A program made the position numbers and the translations under genes. Below are positions 35,115 through 47,076 of a stretch of 64,000 bases of DNA, piece after piece. The notes beneath the pieces were generated by a model. The model had not been told where the DNA came from. It worked only from the letters and a program-made list of their open reading frames with translations, and made no database searches. The stretch lies in contig SJRY01000234.1 in NCBI GenBank assembly GCA_011319805.1, positions 682,001-746,000 on the forward strand. Reading direction: 5' to 3'. This DNA comes from Macrocybe gigantea (taxonomy: Eukaryota; Basidiomycota; Agaricomycetes; Agaricales; Callistosporiaceae). Position 1 is the first letter of the stretch, and the number at the start of each line of letters is the position of its first letter.

Positions 35115-35424
35115 TGTTGAAACTGGACCCAAGCTAGGAAGCTCTTGAGCTAGAACGGACTACTTACGTTAGTGGATTGTTGGAGGTTGGTCTTACTGCA
35201 TAGGCTTGGTTGAGTGAAACTCAGTTATAGAATTGGCATACTACATAGGACATATTTATACATATCTAAGTGGCGCACAGACCATCAGGGTTGAGGGTGC
35301 GCTCACTAATCCTAGTGATAATAGCGCAGGGTATGACTGAGCATACAGGCTGCGCTGTGAAGCCAAGAAAATTAGGGCAGAGGGGAAAATGGTAGGGCGC
35401 AGGGTTGCTGCCACATTTTCAACA
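35115..35424 (-). repeat. 5' LTR of the copia element
   Basis: 310 bp, TGTTGA to TCAACA, followed on the right by the target duplication ATCCT. It should carry the element's promoter for minus-strand transcription; an AT-rich patch around 35243-35270 (gacatatttatacatatc) may hold the TATA region. Confidence 0.96.
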
Positions 35425-36146
35425 ATCCTGGCCTGATTTGATGTTGCAAATGCCAACGTTGTATTACTAGTATGGCTAAGAATGAATTTTCGACTGTGAC
35501 ACATCACGTGCCCAAGCATGTCTTAAGGTTGACCTCTTGCAGTCCCAACGACATCACATGATGTGTGACTCACTGTGACCAAATTTGTCATCGCGCTGGC
35601 GCCACGGCGGACTCGTCCAAGCACAGCGGACGGGTCTGCTCGAGACGTAGTATTCAGCCTGTATATTGTAGATAAAGATATATTACATTCCATCAAATTC
35701 TGCGAGCAACTCTTGAGGGATTACTCGGTGGCTACGGTATTTCTTACATGCCCATGCTGCACCTTTTCCACTGAGTCCATAAAAATACGCATGCATGAAG
35801 CGCTGTGCACGATAAGAATAGCTTATTTGAATTTGAGCTAAGATTTGAAGGCCAGAGAGGTGCCCGAACTTACCGTCGTAAGTTATTTGCACAGGGAGAC
35901 GCGACAAGCGCCGGTTGCCTAATCTGGCATGAACAGTGAAAATTGAATACTCCTTCTTCGACACGTCGAAATTGGAAAATCGGAGATGGACAAAAGCTAG
36001 ATAATTACATTTGCTACAACTTGTCCATCGCCGATTTCAAATAAAATCATTGAACACAGAGCCTTGTATGAATCTACTCGATGTAACGCAAAGTAACGCT
36101 TTGCTCATGTGATGTCGTCGAAAATGCATGAGACCAACCTTAACAG
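35425..36146. other. Intergenic region right of the retrotransposon
   Basis: Starts with the 5-bp target duplication. The remainder joins the former 3' flank of the CAP gene to the DLT1 promoter. No coding chain seen; an open frame at 35575-35841 has no supporting features. Confidence 0.5.
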
Positions 36147-37206
36147 ATGCTTCCATCGCGTCTCATTCTAGAGAGGACAGTATCAGAGGTTGCTTATATC
36201 TTCATCGTCCTCCTTATACTGGTCGCTGCTGGCCTTTCCTGTGCTGCTCTCCTCTCCCAAGCTGTTAGGACCGCGTCCAATCATTCGTGGTCCGGCAACG
36301 TCAATGCGTTCATCATCGGAGCGTCTTATGCCATCATTGTAAGTACACCAGTTTCGTTGCAAGGGGTACCTTACCTTTTTTCTTTTTACCCTGTAACAGC
36401 TCGTTGTCTCGATATTCTATTGTGTGAAGCGGAGATTTGCAGTGCGCCTGAAGCTGCAGCGCATCGCTAAAGGCCACAAGACTATAGGCCAGAGTAACTT
36501 ACCTCAGGTCGATCGTTTTTTTCGCCACACCTCTGCTTCTTTTGCCTGTGTCTGATGAGATCAATTCGACTTGCAGTCCGTTCAGAAATGTGTCGCTCAG
36601 GAATATGTCCGTGCATGCCTGGTGACGTACGAGTCCCTTCCAAAGGACGCGTTCCACCCAGGATGGGGAAGGCCAGGTGCGCAGGTTCAGCATCACAGCC
36701 GCCGCAAGCACGCTGAGTCCTGTCGGTCTTCATTATGTCAGGAACGGAGTACAACGGTGTTCGATTCAGGCGTGCCCTCCTTGACACGTTGCCTGCTATT
36801 GGTGCGTGGTCAAACTGTAGTGCCAGGATGAAAGTCTTACACTCATGGCATTCAGACGCGCTTGCGCGGAGCGTCATACCAAGCCTCCCATTTCTGAAGC
36901 CCCACGCTCGCGTCTTGCATCACCTCCGATTCATCTTACCCCTTCTTCCCGTGGACGAGGACAGACTGACAGCTCTTCACTATTACGATTCGGTCATACA
37001 AGTGGCACGCAATTCGAATGCTGAACTCTCGGAGGCTGAATACGAAACAGGTATACGGGCTGCCTGGGCTATCCAACAGAGGTAACGACGAGTTCACGTG
37101 TCTTTTTCTCTAATTCTAAACGTCCGCCAGCCTGGACGAATGCTATGTAGCCCTGGCGGAAGAACGCGCAACGCCTCTCAGGCTGAATATCAGGCATCTC
37201 GCATAG
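36147..37206 (+). CDS. DLT1: Dlt1-like membrane protein
   Basis: ATG 36147. First exon has a membrane helix (VAYIFIVLLILVAAGLSCAALLSQAVRTA) and a second begins NAFIIGASYAII, spliced to LVVSIFYCVKRRFAVRLKLQRIAKGHKTIG. Then come VQKCVAQEYVRACLVTYESLPKDAFHPGWGRPG, TEYNGVRFRRALLDTLPAI, SLPFLKPHARVLHHLRFILPLLPVDEDRLTALHYYDSVIQVARNS and a short C-terminal exon ending at 37206. Two helices plus the GWGRPG and PHARxLHHxRFxLPLLP blocks are those of Dlt1 (defect at low temperature), a fungal membrane protein with no known biochemical activity. About 310 residues over five exons. Confidence 0.88.
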
Positions 37207-37381
37207 GCTTCGTCATTGCTTTTGATTGGACAGTTGCACACGATTTACCACATTCATGTACTGTACAGAACGTATTGGAAATTTCTATTCCAGCATCTAT
37301 CCTCAAGTGGTGACAAAAACTTGATCTACCGTTGCATTAATGAGCCCAGCGTCACATAATCCCAAAAGCGAGAGCCATCAC

Positions 37382-38687
<1,306 letters not shown>

Positions 38688-39453
38688 TTCTACGCGGTCT
38701 GAAGTGGTTCCTTCCTTTGATAGGCCAATGAGAATAAGTTGAGAGAAGTCGTAGCCAGCGGCGATGAGCCTGGCGTTGATGAAACGGGATAGTAAGACTA
38801 GGAAGGTGAAGGTAAAGATGAAGGAGGCGAGGAAAGCAAATTGTAGACGGTTGGGCATGAAAAGGAAAAGGAAAACGGCCCAAATAAAGAATATCGCACG
38901 GTTCAGCGCCCGAAATCGTCGCACGACTCTGTTCCGTCCCTATTTCCCGGGTTCTCTGTAGAACCCGGGGCCACTCTTGGACGCGTTCGTTGCGTATGAT
39001 TGCATGTACGGAGTAAGGACCCGGCGCAGAGTAAGCTCGACGACGAGAGACGAGTACGAGAACCGCGTGTCGCGACTTGACATTTTGTGAAAACATTAAT
39101 TTAATAATATTTATTTTATGCACTATCGTTGCTAAGCCTTAGCTATGTCCCAAACAGCTCAACCCAACAGCGCCAAACGAACACCTGTTCAACTCACTCT
39201 CCTCTTCCCGCTACGTTGTGAGAGACTCGGTCCCTCAGTTCTCTCCTCCACAGCGATTTCCTTTTTTTTCTTCTTTTTTTCTTTCTTCTCTTCTTTTTTT
39301 CTTTTTGTCTTCTTTTCTTGCCTCCACATATCACACCGGCAACTCTCGAAAAAAAACCCACAGGATATCATCATCACGCTGGGCGTGTCGGTTGGGTTCA
39401 TATTGTTATAAGACACGCTTTAAACGCAAGGCGTAGCATCGCACCACATCGTT

Positions 39454-41641
39454 ATGGCTCCGGCTCAACGTAAGAGGGGACCCCCCGCTTCTCTTCGCAT
39501 CGACACTCCAACACATAATTCTCAAGTCACTATTGCTGTTGGAGACAGCTCCGCTTCGGCTCTCTCGTCTGCCACCTCGGAGTCCGACTATTCTCCATTC
39601 CCAACCTCCAGCAAAGCCAGATTGACAAGGAATATGAAAAAGCTGTCTCTAAACCTCCCATCTGCCCAGTCATCATCTAACTCTCTTCCTCTTCATCCGG
39701 AACCTCAGACTGCTGCCGTCGGTACTTTTTCTGCGGAAATATCGAAACTGGAGAGGTCGCGTAGACCGTCTATTATCTCCCTCCCGTCAACCGTCAATCC
39801 GACGGCGTCCCTTCTTCATCGCAGGGAGGAGCAAGGCTCTCCAGCTGTACCGTATGCTGATGGCCCCATTCAGATTCTCCCCGGCATCTGGCTGGGATCA
39901 GAGGACAATGCTCGCAACTGGAAAGGTCTCATGGAACGAGGAATCAAGTCTTTACTTAACGTAGCGAAGGAGGTCTCCTCCCCGTTCGATTCCGCCTCCG
40001 TCTCACAGCCTCTACGATCGGTGGTCTCCACGCCAAATTTAAAGAGTTCAATGCCCATAGATCCCACATATCAACCCCCCAATTTGGCGCTTGGCAGACC
40101 TGGGATGCATTATTTGAAGCTTCAATGGTCACATGGTCAACAAGATTTGGTCAATGTGGGTTTTCAAGCAGGCATGGCATTTACTGATGCTGCCCTTGAG
40201 CGTGGAGAAGGTGTATTGATTCAGCAAGTCTTACATTGTTGGTTGTCATTCTTCGTTTGATTTTCTCACATCACATTTTGTACAGCTGTCAGTGTGGCAT
40301 ATCACGGTCCGCGACAATGGTTATTGCCCTGGTCATGCGGGCCGCGGCTCAACGATCGCCTAATGTTCCACCTGAGGTGTGGGCTCTGAAAGGCATGCAA
40401 GGCGCTTATACATTTGTGAAGGAAAAAAGCAAGTGGATTGGTCCTAATATGTCGTATGTGGTTATCCATTCTTTAATTTCAACCAGTCTCTTGATCTTCA
40501 TGTCAGGCTTATTTATCAATTATTGGAATATGAGAAAAAATTCAAGGGATCAAACAATTCTTTGTTTAACACGGAAAATTCCATGTCGCTGAGTGAGGAG
40601 GAGGAAGAATGGGGCAGAAGACGGCGTCTCTTAGATGAAATGCCCTCAGATGCAGAAGACGAGCGGGAGAGTAGCATTGTCCAGAAGGAGGCCGAGGCAT
40701 TGGATAAGGCGATGCAAGACCGCGTCGTCGCGCGAAAATCCTCGACGTCGTCGGTGGGATCTTCAAACTCTGGTATGGGTATGGGTGCTGCTTGGAGGAG
40801 TCGATATGGTTCGACTCGTAAGCGAGCAGAGTCTATCGGAAGCAGCATTATCAGTGAAGACCTTGTAGAGGAGGAAGAGGAGGAAGAGCTGTTAGGCGTA
40901 GGTGGAGGTTTTGATGAAGAGAAGTTGGAAAGAAGCTCGAGCGCGGAGCCGGAAGACTCGTCGAATGCCAATTCACCAGACGACGACGCGGATCGTCCCT
41001 CAGGTCCCGTCAATATGTTCACTAGAAGAACAGCTCGACTAGCTATGCGGCCTCCGCCTTCCGCCCCTGCTTCGAAGACTTCTTTCAACCTTCCACGTCC
41101 TTCCTCCACTGCCGTCCGTTCCACATTTGATGTCGCAGCGCGTTCTGTCCCACCGTCCCTGAAAGGAAAGAAGCGTCCTCCTCCCATTGGTATTCTACCT
41201 CCTGTTCCCTCATCTCCCATTTCCATCATTGTCGATTCCTCAGAACCCACAAGCAAAGCAACATCCCCACTGGTTCCTACTAAGCTTTCTCTCCCACCTG
41301 TTCGTACTCGCAAGGAATCCCAAAACCTCATACCGCCGCCATTACACTTGCGCGCGAAGAAGTTTGCCATCCCAAAAGATCAGCCTACTTTCGCTTCCAC
41401 GCCTTCGCAGACGCTCTTTGTGTTCCCGCCCTCTCCTACTTTGACAACTCGAACACCATCGGCAATCACCATCACGTCCAACATCAGCACACCCATACCC
41501 TTCCCCAGTCTTGCGACTCCCCGAGTGTCGACCTTCCGTTCTCAAGGCCGAACGAGATCCTTCATCGGATTGGGCGTCCCACCGACCCCGACCACGGCGT
41601 TTTCAAAAGTAGATGCTCGTGGATATGTGGCTCTGGATTAA
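39454..41641 (+). CDS. Dual-specificity protein phosphatase (MAPK-phosphatase type)
   Basis: Exons 39454-40223, 40286-40453 and 40507-41641 give about 690 residues. A Ser/Pro-rich N-terminus of roughly 130 residues precedes the catalytic domain: PIQILPGIWLGSEDNARNW, MERGIKSLLNVAKEV, MHYLKLQWSHGQQDLV, FTDAALERGEGVLI and the active site HCQCGISRSATMVIALVM (HC-x5-R). It ends in YTFVKEKSKWIGPNMSLIYQLLEYE. A long acidic and Ser/Pro-rich tail follows. Such enzymes remove phosphate from Tyr and Thr of MAP kinases (yeast Msg5, fission yeast Pmp1). The first intron has a GC donor and falls inside the catalytic His codon, just before the Cys. The long tail is probably regulatory. Confidence 0.88.
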
Positions 41642-42076
41642 TGTTTATTCCACGGGCAGTCGTTGAATTTCCCTAAGGCCAAGCCCTAAGACATGAACGA
41701 TGTATGCGACTCATGTTTCCCATGTCCTCTATTGGCCTACACTATCGGGATTCCTTCTCACATCTCTCTTGGACATCTGGACTCTTTTCACAGCATTTCA
41801 ATGCGTTTCTCTCATGCTTTTTTTTTGACATTTCTTATTCGAACACTTGTTATTCCGCAAGCAAGCAATGTCATGCATCACCAGTTTTCGTTTTAGTCTT
41901 TTTAGTCTTCGATATCTGCATGTTGCCGTTATATGCGATTTGACTCTTCTTTACGTCACGAGTTGACTTGTTTTGATGTGCCATAGTACCTCTCCACTTG
42001 CGTTGAAAGTATCAGTGTCCAGAAAATCCAAGAAATAAATATATCTGGCATCTTCTGGGCGAAGATTGATTCAACA
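41642..42076. other. Convergent 3' flank
   Basis: Shared terminator region of the phosphatase gene and TVP23. T-rich, no coding signal. Confidence 0.45.
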
Positions 42077-43360
42077 CTATCGGAAGACCCTACCGACGCT
42101 GTTCTTCACCGCTCCTGTAATGATCTGGGTACCGATGCTGCCGAGACCAAAATCCCACCCAGAGCTGACGCTATTAGCCCAACGCTGTTTAGCATCTCGA
42201 TCGCTGTACTCGAATTCAGTGCCAGTCGCTCCAAGGGACATTAAACAGGTCGTACGCGTATGTGAACCCTATTGCATTTGTGAAGTTGAATACAAGTGCT
42301 AAAAGCACGATTGGAATGAATCTGAGCACGAACTAAGATAACACAGACCCAGTGACGAGAATGAAAGAAACATACGCGAAGCCCAGCTTGAGCAGAGAAA
42401 CGATGAGAAGAGCGGACCACAAAAGGGGGAACGCATAGAGAGCAATCTAGAGATGATATGGATGAGCGTTGCTGCAGGAAACGCGAGACGAAAGAAGCGA
42501 CGAACCCAGAACATCCTACAGCAGTGGTTGTATTCAAAATGATGAACGCGACGACATGCTGTGCACACTCACTTCGAGTCTATGGGGTTGGCTGGTCGAG
42601 AGGCTAGGATAGCGCGTCAGCTTTGCCTCGTCGGGGTTGGGATGTCAAGATAGGCATACGTCTCGACTCTCAAAAACCCAATAGCTTTCTCCATCTTCGT
42701 CAACCTATTTCAGCATTGAGTGAGCGAACAGAGGGATGAGGAGGGTCCGGCATTACTTGATTCCAAAACCGCAAACCGACCAACGTTCTACCTGCGACGT
42801 TCTATCGAGCAATCAGGCCAAAGTAGTATATTCGTGATACACCGCTCACTCTGCAATTCCAGAAATCCATGGCGAGCAACACGACAACGACGACAGTCTG
42901 ACGGAGCATCGGATGTCGACAGCGGGCTAATGCAGACAACGCTAGACTGTCTTACCGATAGGACATAATTATCTGTGAAGAAACCACAGAGGATGTAAAC
43001 TGAAATAGCGGCTATTCGGAAAAAATATAGAAAGAACAGGGCGACTGGGTGCGTAGACTAGGTCATGGACGTCAGGAGAGTACAAACAGTAATTGAAACG
43101 AGGCTAACTTGACGGAATATCCCTGCGATTCCTGGTGAACAAGCACAATCTCAGGTTGGGAAGGAGGAAGGAAAGGGGAGCACGGTACCAGACTCTGCGT
43201 CACCCTGGTTGGTGGCCATTTGCCCAGCAGCGTGGTTGGTTGGCGTGAGGACGACGGGCGCTCTAGTACTCGTGCTTTTGGGTTGTCCAGCATTGGGGAC
43301 GGGCTCGACAGAAGGTTCATCTGGTTCGATGGTTTGGAGGAGTGGCGCGGCCGCGCTCAT
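42077..43360 (-). CDS. TVP23: Golgi membrane protein Tvp23
   Basis: Starts at ATG 43360 ([20 protein letters not shown]), Pro/Thr-rich cytosolic leader, then after introns [66 protein letters not shown], a helical segment with [51 protein letters not shown] and a C-terminal part ending [10 protein letters not shown] at 42077. Four membrane helices and the RNVAGRxLVGLRWW block identify the Tvp23/FAM18 family of late Golgi vesicle proteins. At least eight exons, several of them very short. Divergent from the next gene, with 51 bp between start codons. Confidence 0.92.
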
Positions 43361-43411
43361 GATGGTGAAATGGCGTATGGTTTCAGGTCCGCAAATAAAA
43401 ACGGCTTGTTC

Positions 43412-45012
43412 ATGTCCGTCACAGACGAGTCCACGCCACTGCTTCAATCTAATCATCGCCCGCCTCTTCCTTTTCTTTCGTCCACTCTTCACCAGCTAAG
43501 GACCGCACAAGTAGATCGCATCCAACCAGAAGACCTGCGTCCAGATGGCTTAACTGGAGATGCCCTCCAGTTGGCCTTTTCCCTCATAGTGTTGCTTCAG
43601 TTGCGCAGGGCAAAATTGTCGCCCAAGCTCAGCCCTGCGGTCTATGATCAATGGCTTCAGATGACCGCTGATGCTGCTGATGCACGCACGCTGGAAGAGA
43701 AGATCATCAGCATGTGGACATCGTTCCTGTTGGAATATCGAACGACGCAGGACATCGAGACGGTTCTATGGACACAATTCCCCATCAGCGAAGGAGCTTA
43801 CATGTCCCTCCGTGGTCAGTAGGACGACAGCATCTGCCTTGCCCCCCATTGACCGCTCTTGCAGTGCTGGACTTTCTCTGTGAAGAAGATTGTCCGAACA
43901 CTCTGCTATTGCACCCAGTCATTATACCCAGCATAACGAACACATGGCGAAATGGATGCTCCTTTGACAGTGAAGTCGCGACGAGAAATGGCAGTTGGAA
44001 GCGCTACGACGCGTTCAGCACACCCCGGCACGTAAACCCCTGGAATAGTCTGCTGCTAAATCTCATACCCCAGTTCTCTAGTGCCGTCCACTTCTGGGAG
44101 CTGGTGTCACTCCTGTCATATCTCATGCTTCTTGCTCACTATCTGTTGTACCCTCCCGAACGTCCTCACATATATGATCAGGAGGTTCGATACATCGGCC
44201 CACGCGAACTCTTTCTCATCTTGTTTTCTCTTTCCTTCCTTTGCAAGAACTGGTCGCTGTCCGGCGTGATACACGGTCTTGTTCCGATCGCATTCATCTC
44301 ATCATCTGGCCCAGTGCCTTTTCCGGGCGAAGTTTCCTTTGATCTTTTGCTATGGAGTTTTGCCCTGCATCTGCTCCGCATTCATGTTCCTTCTTCCCCA
44401 TCTCCGCTTTTCTTGCTGCCGGCTGAATACAGCTTGCCATTTCCAATCTTCATTAGTATCCAGCTACGCCGCACGTTTAGTCCCGTGGCTCTTTATTTTC
44501 TCCCAGTATTCCTATTGACATCCATCCTTCTCTCGTCGTCCGTGAACGACGTTTTGATTCATACAAGTCAGACCATCCGGATTCCACCTATGGAAACGCG
44601 CATCATGCTACTATATTTATTCTTCACCGTCTTCCTTCTCGGACTTACATCCTTCTTCCTCCTTGCAACTGCGCTTCCGTCCTTGTCTACGCACGAAGCA
44701 ACGTCATGGAATCGCTATTCCACGGTCGTCGGTGGCAAGGCTCGCGTGGCCTTTATCGGGGCGGTCGCCTCGTATGCAGAACGATACACGTTTTTCGCGC
44801 CACTCAACATGGTCCCGCTCTTATTGGTTTGGATGCCTCGCCGAATATTCGGCATGCTGCACATCCCCTGTACAGGTAGCCACACGGTGGAGTTACTTCT
44901 TTGGAGAATTTTCGCAGGACCATTCACACTGTTATATGGTCTTATCGCGTTGATAGCGGATAGAAACACGCTACGGCCGAGAATCCAGAGTTCAGTGACA
45001 GACGGGATGTAG
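43412..45012 (+). CDS. Unknown multi-pass membrane protein
   Basis: ATG 43412 (MSVTDESTPLLQ, with a dileucine-like acidic signal). Two exons joined by a short GT-AG intron at about 43818-43866 give about 515 residues. The first 170 residues are soluble. The rest has about ten hydrophobic stretches, e.g. VHFWELVSLLSYLMLLAHYLLY, ELFLILFSLSFL, FLPVFLLTSILLSS and MLLYLFFTVFLLGLTSFFLLA, separated by Pro-rich loops. No transporter, transferase or GPI-pathway signature recognised. The late intron-poor exon contrasts with its exon-rich neighbours. It shares a promoter with TVP23, so a secretory-pathway role is possible, but that is a guess. Confidence 0.72.
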
Positions 45013-45129
45013 AACAATACTGTATTTAACGAATGCACAACCTTCCGAGTCATGACCGCTTCCGCGACTATGTGAGACATACCGATTGCAGTTTCCCAGC
45101 GCGCATTTCTTTCATTCGGAACGTCCACG

Positions 45130-46976
45130 ATGGCGAACAGGCCATCGAAGAGACAGCGGACTTCTGCTCTGCCGGCCTTTGGCGCGCCCGCGGAATCAGA
45201 TGCCTCCCCCATTTCGCAACCAAGCATTCCGTCGTCGTCGGCTTCGTCGACACGAAACCTGCCCATATACTCCGTCCCCGCTCTCACTTCCCTCTGTCTA
45301 CGCGTGTTCGTCAACAGTTTCATCAAGCTTAGAACAAATGAGAGCGTTTGGAAGACAACGTCCGAGTACCTAAAAGTGTTACCGGAATTTCTGACCCCGA
45401 GGCTATTTGCCTTGCTCCGTCAGGCGTATCCGACATATCTTGAACACCAGTTCATTGTCACAGTATGTACATGCTCCACGATCCCTGGCGCGGCTAAATT
45501 CCCAGTCTCTTATGTAGTATCTCCTGCGTGGACCGTCAGTGACCTTCACTTCCGAACTACCAGGCGTGACGCGAGCCACAATCCTGGCTATACCAAGAAT
45601 AAATCCAAGGCTACAGACGCTGGAACTCTCTGGCTTTGACAAGTACAGCGACAGCTTCTTTGCCGAGACATTGAGGCACCTTCGCGACCTCCGTTCGGTC
45701 ACCTTACGGTACTGCCCCTCCACTTTACCTTCCAAAACGAGGTCGATGGCATAGCTTTTTCCAGTGGATGTACTAAAGTCGGTGCAGAAACCGTCCGCAC
45801 GATCGGCGCAACTTGTAGCGAGCTGAGGTCCATCAATGCGAACTATACCTCTGCACCCCCTGCTGCATTCGTCCCCATCCTGGTTGGCTGTCTGAAACTG
45901 GAAGTATTAAAATGTGCCGGCATCCAGAGCTGGGTCAGTCAGACTAACATCACAAATGTATTCCGGAATCTGACGGACGGTGATAGACGGACGCAACCTT
46001 CAGCAGTGCCATTGCAACACTGAACACGGATTTGAAGTTCGATGCACTTCGCACCATTAAACTGCGCCAGACGCCAATCTCCGATACAGGTTTGAACCTG
46101 ATATTACCTCTTTGCCCTAACCTTAGACGGCTCGACGTATCTTTCACGCGTGCGAGGCATCCAACAGCGTTATTGTCGCCCCGGACGGATCTCCGAATAA
46201 TGAAGCTGTCGCTTACATCGACAGCCTTCTCCATCAATGACATCCTCTCCGTACTATCTCATCTGCCAGAGCTGCAGATTCTGGCCCTCGGCGACATGGG
46301 TGTTAACCGCGGCTCGAGACTTTCCATCACCAACTCTTCGGCAATGACGCTCGACGACGAAAGCCTGCAGGCACTGACGAAAGTCTTGGCGGATCGGCGT
46401 CTTGACAGCGTCAATCTCGTCGGCAATGTCAAGCTAGGCACCAGCTCCAAGTTCAATAATCCTCTTGAGGACTTCATAGTCCAAGTGGGCAGGAAGTGCA
46501 GGGTAAAATAAACTGTCCTCCATAAACTGCCGCTAAATCATTTTCCTAGAAATTAAACCTGGCTGGAATTCCCTCTCTTAAGTCGCACCACCTCTTTGGG
46601 CTGGTTCCGAATGACGCACTAGATGAGGTCTCCCCGCTCGAAACGCTAATTTTGAACAATACATCCATAGATGACGACGCCGGCACCTTTATTGCAAGTT
46701 GTCCGAACTTGAGGACCTTGAGCGTGGCGGGCACGAAGATTAGCAGTATGTAATTGGTCTTATTTTGTGTTGCTTATTGCTGAAGCGCAGGTACCTTGAG
46801 GTGATGGGCTGTTCACTATTCTCGATGCTTGCAATAAGCTCGAAAACCTTGACCTGACGAGCTGTAGGGGGATAAAAGTAGTCGATAGACGTCGGTTCTT
46901 CGAGGTTTGCGAAACTCGGTTTCTATCGCTCATTGGCTAACTTGTCCCCCAGGTTTGGGAACAGTCGAAGCACTGA
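45130..46976 (+). CDS. Leucine-rich-repeat (RNI-like) protein, Rad7-type layout
   Basis: ATG 45130. A basic, Ser/Pro-rich start (MANRPSKRQRTSALPAFG) is followed by helices (LYxxC-like ALTSLCLRVFVNSFIKL, PEFLTPRLFALLRQAYPTYL). Then repeated LRR units: RLQTLELSGFDKYSDSF, HLRDLRSVTLR, CLKLEVLKCAGIQ, ALRTIKLRQTPISDTGLNLI, CPNLRRLDVSFTRA, PLETLILNNTSIDDDAGTFI, CPNLRTLSVAGTKIS and KLENLDLTSCRGI. It ends VWEQSKH at 46976 after a last small exon. The amino-terminal region, the two helical segments and the unit length of 25-28 residues resemble Rad7 and related substrate adaptors, but no Cys cluster or F-box is seen, so function is open. Confidence 0.75.
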
Positions 46977-47076
46977 GTTACACTCGTACTAGTTTGGTCT
47001 CAGGTTTGTTCATCTTCAAATGATTTCTTCCTCTTTAATACATGAATCGTAGAATCTGGGTACCGATTTCTTGCCA

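Larger units (their letters stand above)
29635..35424 (-). mobile_element. Ty1/copia LTR retrotransposon, complete ends, pol frame broken
   Basis: A 5,790-bp element read on the minus strand. It has two 310-bp LTRs, a target duplication ATCCT on both sides (29630-29634 and 35425-35429), a primer-binding site beside the right LTR and a purine tract beside the left LTR. Gene order is gag, protease, integrase, reverse transcriptase, RNase H, which defines copia (Pseudoviridae-type) and excludes gypsy. LTRs differ at three positions, all transitions, so insertion is recent. Pol is interrupted by four frame changes, all in the sense of one lost base. Confidence 0.95.
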
